From AP-15 sp963703665 (GTDB lineage Bacteria > Pseudomonadota > Alphaproteobacteria > ATCC43930 > CGMCC-115725), in contig CAVPFB010000010.1 of the NCBI GenBank assembly GCA_963703665.1, positions 62,001-126,000 of the forward strand: a stretch of DNA of 64,000 nucleotides, read 5' to 3'. Each line of letters opens with the position of its first letter. Within the stretch, counting starts at the first letter, position 1. The position numbers and the translations under genes were made by a program. Shown piece after piece: positions 51,337 to 59,090 of the stretch. The notes below the pieces were generated by a model that had not been told where the DNA came from, searched no databases, and worked only from the letters and a program-made list of their open reading frames with translations.

Positions 51337-51624
51337 ATGGCGGCCAGGATGATCTTCACCGCCCTCGCTCTGATCTTGGCGGCTGTGGCGTTTTTGGGCG
51401 GCGGGCCGGGGACAGGCGGGCCGCTCGATCCGTTCGGAATCCTGTTCCTGTTCGCGTCCGGTCTGATCTGGCTTGGGTGGGAAGCGATCCAGGAAGGCTA
51501 TTCTTACTTTCGCGACGCTGGCAAGTCGGGCAAAGAACGTCCGGACTTGCCGATTATTCGAATGGGGCCGATGATCATAAAAGGGATAACTGCAAAAAAG
51601 CCGCGGCCGAAAAGCTCGAGTTAA
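51337..51624 (+). CDS. Small hypothetical membrane protein
   Basis: A 95-residue protein with two hydrophobic helices, MIFTALALILAAVAFLGGG and PFGILFLFASGLIWLGWEAI, then a charged C-terminal tail (DAGKSGKERPDLP...KKPRPKSSS) on the cytoplasmic side by prediction. The ATG at 51337 has GGAG six bases upstream; an earlier in-frame ATG at 51304 is less well placed. I recognise no named family. Nothing nearby explains it. Confidence is for its being a real gene, resting mainly on the coherent two-helix layout and the ribosome site. Confidence 0.5.
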   Translation: MAARMIFTALALILAAVAFLGGGPGTGGPLDPFGILFLFASGLIWLGWEAIQEGYSYFRDAGKSGKERPDLPIIRMGPMIIKGITAKKPRPKSSS

Positions 51625-51730
51625 GGAAATCCCCGGGGGAGCTGCGCCGAAACGAAGGCGTCCAGGGGGACTGCTGATCGCTCATCGCCGCGAGAAGCCG
51701 AGTTCGAAGTGGGTTCCCTGCAAAACGAAG

Positions 51731-51811
51731 GCCTATCGCATTCTGCGGTTTTGGAACAACAAGGGCCCAGCGAATCTCGACGGCGTCCATCAGACGACCG
51801 CCGACGCGCTG
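51731..51811 (+). pseudogene. DUF559 endonuclease-like fragment
   Basis: A short stretch reads AYRILRFWNNKGPANLDGVH then QTTADALG, matching the C-terminal motif of DUF559 proteins (GYRVLRFWNNEVxxNxxGVLxxIxxAL). Upstream sequence is not continuous with the domain. It is a relic of about 27 codons, immediately before a palindromic repeat. Confidence 0.55.
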
Positions 51812-51820
51812 GGCGCATCA

Positions 51821-51867
51821 CCCCGACCCGAACCCTCCCCCATCAAGGGAGAGGGTTCGGGTCGGGG
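51821..51867. repeat. Long perfect inverted repeat
   Basis: A 17-base arm (51821-51837) is exactly complementary to 51851-51867 with a 13-base loop. It lies downstream of the DUF559 fragment and 45 bases from the end of the flavin monooxygenase gene. It resembles the other CCC/GGG palindromes of this genome, lacks a T-run and may still stop transcription from the minus-strand gene. Confidence 0.75.
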
Positions 51868-51912
51868 TCCCGCCCGCATTCCGAAGCCGTTTTGCCCGAT
51901 AAACAACAACAG

Positions 51913-53121
51913 CTAGCGGAACATTCGGCCTTCGGGCGGGAGGCCGAGCAGGATCTGCCCGACGGTCTCGAAATGGACCGGGCGCCCCTGTCCCTGCTGG
52001 GTCCCGGCATGGATGTCACGCAGCCGCCGCTCGAACGGGTTCTCGTTGAAAATCGCGGTGGCCCCGGCCGCGCTGTACACGGCGGCGACCACGTCGCGCG
52101 CCTGCTGGATCGCCCAGGTCGAGGCGAGGCGAAGCCGAGGGTGCTGCTCGGGCAGGAAGTCGCCGGTCTGGTCGGCCGCGTCCCACATTTCGCGCAGGGT
52201 CGCGTGGATGAAGGCGCGTGAGGAGCGCAGCCGAGCCTCGCACTGCGCCACCTGCGACTGGATCACGTTGTTCTGGCGCAGCGGGTTGCGCGCGCCGCGC
52301 GGGATCTTGTCGCGCGCCAGCACGATAAACGCTTCGAGCGCGCCGCGCGCGATGCCGAGCGACACGTTCGAGAAGCCCATGGCATAAATCATGCCGCTGG
52401 TGAATTTGTATAAGAGACCGGGCTCGCGCCGCTCGGCCTGGTTGTCGCGCGAGGCGGTGTATTTCTGCGGTACGAACAAATCCTCGACCGCGTAGCTGTC
52501 GCTGCCGGTGCCGCGGAGCCCGATGACCTGCCAGTTGTCGATGATCTCGGCGCTGGTCTTCGGGAACAGCACCGTGCGCACAAAGGGCCGCCCGTTGGGG
52601 TTCATCCGCGGGGTGCCGTCCTCTTCGAAGATCGGCACATGCGCGCCGAGCCAGGTGGCATGCCGACTGCCGGTGGCGAACCCCCAGCGCCCGGTGACGC
52701 GGACGCCGCCCTCGACGGCCACCCCGCGGCCGGCGCCGGGCAATTCCGGCCCCCAGGCGAGGATGCCGCGCGGCGGCCCGAAGACCTCGCGCGCCACCGC
52801 CGGGTCGAGATAGGGTGCGGTCATCGAGCAGCCCGAATTCTGCCCCAGCGACCAGGCGACGCTGGGCTCGGCCCTGGCGATCTCTTCGAGCACCTGGACG
52901 TAGGTCAGCGGATGAAGCTCGGCCCCGCCCATCGCGCGCGGCAGCAACAGCCGGAAAAATCCGCCCTCGACTAATGCCTCGACCACCCGCTCGGGCAGCT
53001 GACGTTGCGCTTCGATCTCGTCGGCCGCGTCTTCGAGCAATGGCGCCAAAGCGCGGGCGCGTTCGACGTAATCCGTGCCGCGCGGTTCGGCGGGTGCCAA
53101 ATCGAGCTCGATCGACGCCAT
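51913..53121 (-). CDS. Acyl-CoA dehydrogenase-fold flavin monooxygenase (DszC/HsaA-like)
   Basis: A 402-residue protein with the acyl-CoA dehydrogenase fold. The N-terminal helical part is ALAPLLEDAADEIEAQRQLPE; GGFFRLLLPRAMGGAELHPLTYVQVLEEIARAEPSVAW is typical of the two-component flavin-dependent monooxygenase branch (DszC, HsaA, HpaB-like) rather than true dehydrogenases. The middle beta domain holds GRWGFATGSRHATW, and the C-terminal domain reads YSAAGATAIFNENPFERRLRDIH. It would use reduced FMN supplied by a separate reductase, not encoded nearby. The ATG at 53121 has GGAG upstream; the longer frame to 53178 is rejected. The substrate is unknown. Confidence 0.82.
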   Translation of the reverse strand: MASIELDLAPAEPRGTDYVERARALAPLLEDAADEIEAQRQLPERVVEALVEGGFFRLLLPRAMGGAELHPLTYVQVLEEIARAEPSVAWSLGQNSGCSMTAPYLDPAVAREVFGPPRGILAWGPELPGAGRGVAVEGGVRVTGRWGFATGSRHATWLGAHVPIFEEDGTPRMNPNGRPFVRTVLFPKTSAEIIDNWQVIGLRGTGSDSYAVEDLFVPQKYTASRDNQAERREPGLLYKFTSGMIYAMGFSNVSLGIARGALEAFIVLARDKIPRGARNPLRQNNVIQSQVAQCEARLRSSRAFIHATLREMWDAADQTGDFLPEQHPRLRLASTWAIQQARDVVAAVYSAAGATAIFNENPFERRLRDIHAGTQQGQGRPVHFETVGQILLGLPPEGRMFR

Positions 53122-53330
53122 TTTTTCTCCTTTTGCCGGCGGTTCCTCGCTGCCGGCGCCGTCCGCCAGAGGATACATCGGCGCGGCGTTTGTGGTGAAG
53201 ATTTATGACCCGGGCATGGTCCGGGCCCGCAGATGCTCGCGGTGCATCCGTTGGCTAATGGCCCATCGTGACGTCCGGTTCGGGCCGGCCACAATCCTGC
53301 AGCCGGGCCTGCCTCCGCCTTGTACGCCTT

Positions 53331-53774
53331 TTAAAGCTTCAGGTAATGTGACAGATCTGATAAGATCTCGATGATTTTGTGTGCCGTGGCGTGGCCCAGA
53401 TCGCTTCCTACCGTTGAGCTGTAATAGACCAAAAACGGGGTCGAAATACTTGCGTACAGGCACAACCAAAGCTGTTTGGCCACGGCGCCATGCGGGCGTG
53501 CCGAGGTAACCTCGGCGCGCAACTCCTTCGCCATCGCTGCGGCCTCGACCAAGGCCGGGTCCTGAAGATGGCGCCGCACTTCGCACAACGCCACCTCGAT
53601 CCCATCGAGCCACCCGATTTGGGTCGGGACGTCCGCCCGGATTATGGCGAGGTGTTCCGAGGAGATCGGCGCGTCAGTGCCCACCGTGCCGCCAAATTCC
53701 AGCGACGCCCCGATGTTGGCTACTACCGGATAAAGGGTCTCGCCGTTGTCTTGGTCCGGGTTCGCCGCTGCCAT
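53331..53774 (-). CDS. Hypothetical protein
   Basis: A 147-residue soluble protein, start 53774 after GGGAGCGGGG. Its content is mostly helical: ANIGASLEFGGTVGTDAPISSEHLA, then GIEVALCEVRRHLQDPALVEAAAMAKELRAEVT and a C-terminal HKIIEILSDLSHYLKL. There is no signal peptide or motif I recognise. The coding strand runs the same way as the MFS gene 130 bases upstream and the monooxygenase downstream. Codon use is ordinary. The evidence that it is real is its steady frame, ribosome site and lack of a competing gene. Confidence 0.5.
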   Translation of the reverse strand: MAAANPDQDNGETLYPVVANIGASLEFGGTVGTDAPISSEHLAIIRADVPTQIGWLDGIEVALCEVRRHLQDPALVEAAAMAKELRAEVTSARPHGAVAKQLWLCLYASISTPFLVYYSSTVGSDLGHATAHKIIEILSDLSHYLKL

Positions 53775-53903
53775 TCCCCGCTCCCGACCGAACACATCCG
53801 TGAGATCTGGCGATCCCGCCGGCCGATCGCAATCGCCGATCAGGACGAAATTTTGACGCTCATCGCGCTTTTGCGTGCTCGGCCAGAGCAATCGGGCGGC
53901 CGA

Positions 53904-55196
53904 TCAGGCAGGCACCAGGAGCGGGCGCCACCAGCGCCAGGTCAGCAGCAGCACCGCCAGACCAGCAAAGCCAGTCGCGGCGACCGCCCAGGAGGCGCCG
54001 ATCAACGCGGCCAGCGCGCCGATCTGAATGAAGCCGACCATGCCGATGCCGATGCACACCGACAACACGCCATAGACGCGGCTGCGCATCTCGGCCGGCG
54101 CCGACAGATAGACGAGAGTCGCCTGCATGATGCTGAAGCAGGCGTTGGCCACGCCGGTCATCAGCAATACCGAGCCGGCGAGCAGCGGATAGGGCGCCAG
54201 CGCGAACACCGGCACCATGATCAGATAGGCGACAACCCCGCCCAGATAGATGCGCGAGAACAAAGGCTGCCGGACCAGCAGCGCGATCGCCGCGGCGCCG
54301 CAGAATGCCCCGATTCCGGTCATGCTGGAGAGGATGCCGATGCCGACCGCGCCGAGCCCGAACCGGTCATGGCCGATCACCGGGATCATGCTGGTCGAAG
54401 GCCAGGCGAACACGTTGGAGATGACAGTAATCATCAGGACGGCAATCAGCCGCGGGTCGCGGCGGACGAGCGCAAACCCCTCGATCATCCGCGCCAATAT
54501 CCCTTGCGCGCCGGCCGGGCGGGCGAGATTGCGATGGCGCACCCGCAACGCCGCTGCGAGCGCCACCAGGTAGGATAGGACGCTGACCGAAAAGACGCCG
54601 CCGATGCCGAACGTCGCCAGCAGAACGCCGCCAAGGGCGGGGCCGAGAATCTGGCTCGCGTTGTTGGCGCCGACATCGACCGACATCGCCGCACCCATGC
54701 GTTCGGGCCCGACCACCTCGCCGATCATCGTGCGCCGCACCGGATTGTCGGTCGTCCAGCCGATGCCGTTGACAAAGCTCGCAAGGGCGAGCTGCCACAC
54801 CGCGAGCGCACCGGCAAAGGCCAGCAAGGCCAGGGTCAGCGAGGTCAGCCCCATCGACAGGACGACGAGGACGAGCGTGGTGCGCCGCTCGATCCGCTCG
54901 GCGACGGCGCCGATCACCGCCCCGAACAGCGCCATCGGCAGCATCCGCAGCATCGTCAGCGCGGCGACGATGAACGGCGACCGGGTGCGCTGATAGACAA
55001 AGACCGCGACCGCCAGCATTTCGAGCCAGCGCACCCCGAAGACCACCAGGCCCACCAGCCACAACCGCCAGAAATCGGGCTGGCCGATCAGCCAGGCGCG
55101 ACGGGCCGGGGCCGTGAGCGCGACGCTCGGGGCATAACCCTCCGCCGGGCCGCCGGGCAAAACCCGCCGACCGCGCGGCCACCCCACCCTGCCCAT
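53904..55196 (-). CDS. MFS transporter (enterobactin exporter/EntS-like)
   Basis: A 430-residue twelve-helix exporter of the drug-efflux-like MFS_3/EntS group: FWRLWLVGLVVFGVRWLEML, LRMLPMALFGAVIGAVAERIERRTTL (loop 2-3 motif), GPALGGVLLATFGIGGVFSVS (motif in helix 5) and a LARMIEGFALVRRDPRL central loop, which is diagnostic of this subgroup (..xxEGxxxVxxxPxL). The ATG at 55196 has GGAGG upstream; the frame is open further to 55544, overlapping the divergent CYTH gene, but those residues are not conserved in type. The substrate is unknown. Confidence 0.86.
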   Translation of the reverse strand: MGRVGWPRGRRVLPGGPAEGYAPSVALTAPARRAWLIGQPDFWRLWLVGLVVFGVRWLEMLAVAVFVYQRTRSPFIVAALTMLRMLPMALFGAVIGAVAERIERRTTLVLVVLSMGLTSLTLALLAFAGALAVWQLALASFVNGIGWTTDNPVRRTMIGEVVGPERMGAAMSVDVGANNASQILGPALGGVLLATFGIGGVFSVSVLSYLVALAAALRVRHRNLARPAGAQGILARMIEGFALVRRDPRLIAVLMITVISNVFAWPSTSMIPVIGHDRFGLGAVGIGILSSMTGIGAFCGAAAIALLVRQPLFSRIYLGGVVAYLIMVPVFALAPYPLLAGSVLLMTGVANACFSIMQATLVYLSAPAEMRSRVYGVLSVCIGIGMVGFIQIGALAALIGASWAVAATGFAGLAVLLLTWRWWRPLLVPA

Positions 55197-55337
55197 TCCC
55201 GCCCTCCGACCCGTTTCCACCCTGGCCGCGTGCGTTGCGTTGCGGCGGCCGCTTTGCATCAGGCTTAGCAGAGAATCGACGGTCGAGCGATTTTGGGGCA
55301 AGGTCACGACCGCCGGGTTGCCCGCGGCCTTCGCCGA

Positions 55338-56936
55338 GTGAGCAATTTGGCTCGGCCCGGCGTTTGCACCAGCAATTTCGAAACCCTCAGTGCGGAGCCC
55401 GCTATTTCGATCGAAGTCGAATTGAAGCTCGCCGCCGAGGCCGCCGATCTGCCCGAGTTCGAGCGAGCCCTGGCAGCGATCGCACCAGGCGCACCGATGG
55501 TTCGGCGGACCCTCGTCTCGACCTATTTCGACACGCCGGACCACGCGCTGAAGCGGGCGAGATCGAGCCTGCGCGTGCGCGAGGCGGACGGTCGGTTCGT
55601 CCAGACGCTGAAGACGGCCGATCCGGTAGGGACGAATCTATTGACCCGCGGCGAATGGGAGGACGGGGTCGCCGAGAACCGCCCCGACCCGCAGGCCCCG
55701 CAAAGCGGAATGCGGCTGCCGGACGGAGTGGCCGGCACGCTGCGCCCGCTCTTCGTCACCAAAGTTACCCGCGAAATCATCGACATCGAGCCTTCGCCGG
55801 AGACGCGGGTCGAGGCGGCTATCGATGTCGGCGAGATCCGCGCGGTCGATGGCGGCCGGGTCGAGCCGATCAGCGAGATCGAGCTCGAACTCAAAGGCGG
55901 CAGCCCGGCGGCACTTTACGACCTCGCCCTGAAACTCCTCGAAACGGCGCCGCTGCGGATCGACATCCGCAGCAAATCGGAACGCGGATACCATCTCGTC
56001 GAGGGCGGCCTGCAGCCCGCAGCCGTCCGCGCCGGGACCCCGGCTCTCGATCCCGGCATGAGCGTCGAGACCGTCCTGCAGAGCCTCGGCCGCTCCTGCC
56101 TCGCGCATCTGCTGCGCAACGAGCCTGCCGCTCTCTCCGGCCAGCCCGAAGGCGTGCATCAGATGCGGGTCGCGGTGCGCCGCCTGCGCTCGCTCCTCTC
56201 CGCAGTCAAAAAGCTGCTGCCGCGAGACGAGCGCCGGACGATTGCCGGCCAGTTGGCCGGGCTCGCCGCTCCGCTCGGTCCAGCGCGCAATCTCGATGTC
56301 TTCGCCACCGAGCTGCTGCAGCCGCTGCGCTGCGAACGCCCCGGCGAGCCTGGCTGGGACGATCTCGCTGCGGTGGCCGAGCGGGCGCGCAGCGACGCCC
56401 GCGACCGGGTCGCCAGGGAGATTCTGTCGCCGCGGCATACCGAAACGGTGCTCCGCCTGCTGCGTTGGTTCGACGGGTTCGGCTGGCGCGCGCCGCCGGC
56501 GTCGGAGATGCCGGAACTGACCGCACCGATCGACACGATCGCGCCGGACCTTCTCGATCGGCGGCGACGCAAGGTACGCAAGCGCAGCCGGGGTTTTTCG
56601 CGGATGACGCCGAAAGAGCGGCACAAGCTGCGCATCGCCGTCAAAAAGCTGCGCTACACGGTCGAGCTTCTCGGCAGCCTCTATCCGCGGCGCGACGTGC
56701 GCCCGTATGTCAAGTCGTTAAAGCCGGTCCAGGACGAGCTCGGGCATGGGAACGACGTCCGCGTCGCCTATGGCCTGGTCATCGAGCTCGGCAACAAGGC
56801 CGAGCACGCCGATCCAATCGCTGAAGCGGGCGGCCAGCTGCTCGAACTGCACGAGCGCGCCCTCCTCCGTGCTGAAGCAAAGCTGCACGAGCGCTTGCGC
56901 CGACTGAACCGCGCCGGGGCGTTCTGGCGAGCCTGA
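55338..56936 (+). CDS. CYTH and CHAD domain-containing protein
   Basis: A ~530-residue two-domain protein. The N-terminal CYTH (triphosphate tunnel) domain starts SIEVELKLAAEAADLPEFE with the ExExK motif and includes STYFDTPDHALKRARSSLRVRE and WEDGVAENRPDP. The CHAD domain begins about residue 250 (LGRSCLAHLLRNE, GVHQMRVAVRRLRSLLSAVKKLLP) and continues with conserved histidines in HKLRIAVKKLRYTVELLGSLYP. CHAD domains bind inorganic polyphosphate and CYTH hydrolyses triphosphates, so the protein likely acts on polyP. The start is uncertain: a GTG at 55338 is used, with a TTG at 55293 in the same frame. It is divergent from the MFS gene. Confidence 0.88.
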   Translation: MSNLARPGVCTSNFETLSAEPAISIEVELKLAAEAADLPEFERALAAIAPGAPMVRRTLVSTYFDTPDHALKRARSSLRVREADGRFVQTLKTADPVGTNLLTRGEWEDGVAENRPDPQAPQSGMRLPDGVAGTLRPLFVTKVTREIIDIEPSPETRVEAAIDVGEIRAVDGGRVEPISEIELELKGGSPAALYDLALKLLETAPLRIDIRSKSERGYHLVEGGLQPAAVRAGTPALDPGMSVETVLQSLGRSCLAHLLRNEPAALSGQPEGVHQMRVAVRRLRSLLSAVKKLLPRDERRTIAGQLAGLAAPLGPARNLDVFATELLQPLRCERPGEPGWDDLAAVAERARSDARDRVAREILSPRHTETVLRLLRWFDGFGWRAPPASEMPELTAPIDTIAPDLLDRRRRKVRKRSRGFSRMTPKERHKLRIAVKKLRYTVELLGSLYPRRDVRPYVKSLKPVQDELGHGNDVRVAYGLVIELGNKAEHADPIAEAGGQLLELHERALLRAEAKLHERLRRLNRAGAFWRA

Positions 56937-56988
56937 CGCTCGGCAGGCCCGGTCCCGCGATGGCGGACGAGCCCGCTCGCAACCCGTT

Positions 56989-57649
56989 TCAGTCGGCGGC
57001 GACTTTCGCCGGGATCTGGCAGGCGACGCCGGTGCCGCCGAGCCCGCAATAGCCGTGCGGGTTTTTGGCGAGGTATTGCTGGTGGTAGGCCTCGGCGAAA
57101 TAGAATGGCGGGGCATCGGCGATCTCGGTCGAGATCGCGCCGTAGCGGGCCGCCTCCAGCCGCGGCTGGTAGGCGTCGCGCGTCAGTCTCGGCGAGGCGG
57201 CGCTGCTCGGGCGAATAGGTGTAGATGGCGGAGCGGTATTGGGTCCCGACATCATTGCCCTGGCGCATGCCCTGGGTCGGGTCGTGACTCTCCCAGAACA
57301 GCCTCAATAGCGCATCGTAGCTGGTGATCACCGGGTCGTAGACGACGAGCACGGCCTCGGTGTGGCCGGTGCGGCCGCTGCACACCTCTTCATAGGTCGG
57401 GTTCGGCGTCGATCCGCCGGCATAGCCGACGGCCGTGACCCACACCCCCGGCGCCTGCCAAAACACGCGCTCCGCGCCCCAGAAGCAGCCGAGCCCGAAC
57501 ACCGCCTTCTCGAACCCTGCCGGATAGGATCCGGCGAGCGGATGGCCGTTGACGAAATGCCGCTCGGGCACCTTCATCCTTTCGGCACGACCTGGCAGGC
57601 ACTCCTGTGGCTGGGGAACGACCAGCTTGTCACGCATCAACGGCCACAT
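56989..57649 (-). CDS. msrA: Peptide-methionine (S)-S-oxide reductase (one frameshift)
   Basis: A ~219-residue repair enzyme reducing methionine sulfoxide. The nucleophile cysteine is in FGLGCFWGAERVFW; other conserved text is VGYAGGSTPNPTYEEVCSG, HTEAVLVVYDP, FWESHDPTQGMRQGNDVGTQYRSAIYT and the C-terminal YHQQYLAKNPHGYCGLGGTGV, which matches long-form MsrA as in E. coli. An inserted base near 57187 (after EQRRLAE) breaks the frame, followed by LTRDAYQPRLEAARYG. The ATG at 57649 follows GGGAG. It is convergent with the CYTH-CHAD gene. The indel is probably an error. Confidence 0.9.
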
Positions 57650-57807
57650 CTGGCTCCCTCTCCTCAATATCCGACGGCATCGCGGACTGCCGTCTCGATG
57701 TATGCAGGCGACCTCGCGCCGCCAATGCTTGTCGCGCGAGCCCGATGAAAACGCCAGCTTGCTCGGAGGCGACCGGACGGGATTTTGGACCGGCAGCGCA
57801 AGCGGGC

Positions 57808-58161
57808 ATGGCGATGTTGCGAGGCTTCGTGGCGGGCGTCCTGGTGGCGATCTTTGTTGCGGTGGTGGGCAGGTACATCGTCCTGGTAAGCGGGGCCGTC
57901 CCGGCCAAAGGCGATGCATGGGCCTCACCGGTTGCCAGGGGCGAATATCCGAAGCCGCCGCAACTGGCGATCGACGGGGTAGAGGACGATCCCGAAGGTT
58001 ATTCCTTCTGGAAAATCCAGCACGGCATCCGCTGGACCGGCATGCCCTCGTGGACGGATTCGCTTTCCGACCAGCGGATTTGGACGCTGGCTCCGTTCCT
58101 CAAGCATATGAGCAAGCTTCCAGCCGCAGCGCAGCAGGCTTGGCAGCAGGTCAAGAACTGA
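57808..58161 (+). CDS. Membrane-anchored cytochrome c-like protein without a heme motif
   Basis: A 117-residue protein with an N-terminal membrane anchor (LRGFVAGVLVAIFVAVVGRYIVL) and a periplasmic domain. The C-terminus, WKIQHGIRWTGMPSWTDSLSDQRIWTLAPFLKHM, is strongly like the last part of c-type cytochromes (GIRxTGMPAW...xxIWxLVAFL, with the axial methionine). No CXXCH is present, so heme cannot be attached in the usual way. It might be a degenerate cytochrome recruited for another job. The start at 57808 is a guess; upstream in-frame ATGs at 57745 and 57607 exist. Confidence 0.62.
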   Translation: MAMLRGFVAGVLVAIFVAVVGRYIVLVSGAVPAKGDAWASPVARGEYPKPPQLAIDGVEDDPEGYSFWKIQHGIRWTGMPSWTDSLSDQRIWTLAPFLKHMSKLPAAAQQAWQQVKN

Positions 58162-58321
58162 GCCACAAGCCCGCCGCCGTCGTCGTCTGCCGGGCGGAAC
58201 TTTCCGGTTGACCGGAACCTGCGCGTGTTCGCACCCGATGTTACGATGCGATGATATTGTCAGGCGGTTGCTGCCGCGGTATTAGAGGGCAGCGAGCCAA
58301 GGCCGAGGGGGGACAGTGACC

Positions 58322-58999
58322 ATGGCTTTATCCAGCCGGCGGAAATCTGTCGCGGGACGCAAGGAGAGGCGAGGCGCCATGCCGCTGGCTTGCCGCTTGC
58401 TGGTGACGGCGTTGGTGCTGGTGACTGGTGCAGGACCGGGCATGGCGGCGGCGCCGAGCGGCGACGCTAGCACCCCGGCGGTCGCGTTTATGAACACATT
58501 GTGGAGCCGTGCGATCGAAGTCCTCAACAACAAGACCCCGGTCGCCAAAAGACAGGCGCAATTTCGCGAATTGTTCCACGACGATTTCGACTGTCCAGGC
58601 ATCGCCCGCTTTGTCCTCGGCCGGTACTGGCGCGGCGCCAGCCCGGAGGAGCAGAAGGAGTTCCTGAAGCTGTTCGAGGATTATGTGGTCTTTGTCTATA
58701 CGACGCGGTTGTCCGATTTTGGCGGCGAGCAGTTCAAGGTCAGCGGCAGCCGGCCCGATCAGGACGCGGTCATCGTCTCGACCGACGTGATCACGCCAGG
58801 GGCGCCGCAGCCGCTCAAGATCGATTGGCGGCTGGTCAACGACGGCGGCGCGTTCAAGATTGCCGACGTCATCGTCGAGGGGGTCAGCATGATGGTGACC
58901 CAACGCTCCGAATTCGCCTCGGTGATCCAGCGCCACGGCGGCCAGGTCCAGGATCTGCTGAATTTGATGCGAGAAAAGACCGCCAGCGCCGCGCGCTAG
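58322..58999 (+). CDS. MlaC/Ttg2D family phospholipid-binding ABC accessory protein
   Basis: A 225-residue periplasmic protein of the MlaC (toluene tolerance Ttg2) family. An N-terminal signal (LACRLLVTALVLVTGAGPGMAAAP) is followed by FMNTLWSRAIEVLNNKTPVAKRQAQFRELFHDDFDCPGIARFVLGRYWR, the classic MlaC segment, then EFLKLFEDYVVFVYTTRLSDFGG and VDWRLVNDGGAFKIADVIVEGVSM. It shuttles phospholipid across the periplasm or carries a hopanoid/lipid cargo in alphaproteobacteria. The ABC partners (MlaFED) are not here, so this is an isolated copy. A GTG at 58316 is a possible alternative start. Confidence 0.88.
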   Translation: MALSSRRKSVAGRKERRGAMPLACRLLVTALVLVTGAGPGMAAAPSGDASTPAVAFMNTLWSRAIEVLNNKTPVAKRQAQFRELFHDDFDCPGIARFVLGRYWRGASPEEQKEFLKLFEDYVVFVYTTRLSDFGGEQFKVSGSRPDQDAVIVSTDVITPGAPQPLKIDWRLVNDGGAFKIADVIVEGVSMMVTQRSEFASVIQRHGGQVQDLLNLMREKTASAAR

Positions 59000-59090
59000 A
59001 ACGGCCGCCCCGGCCGAGACCGGGCTCATTCAGAGGACGGTCCTGACAAAGCGCTGTCCCGATAGCGGAGGGACCCGGTAAGCTGCGGCG

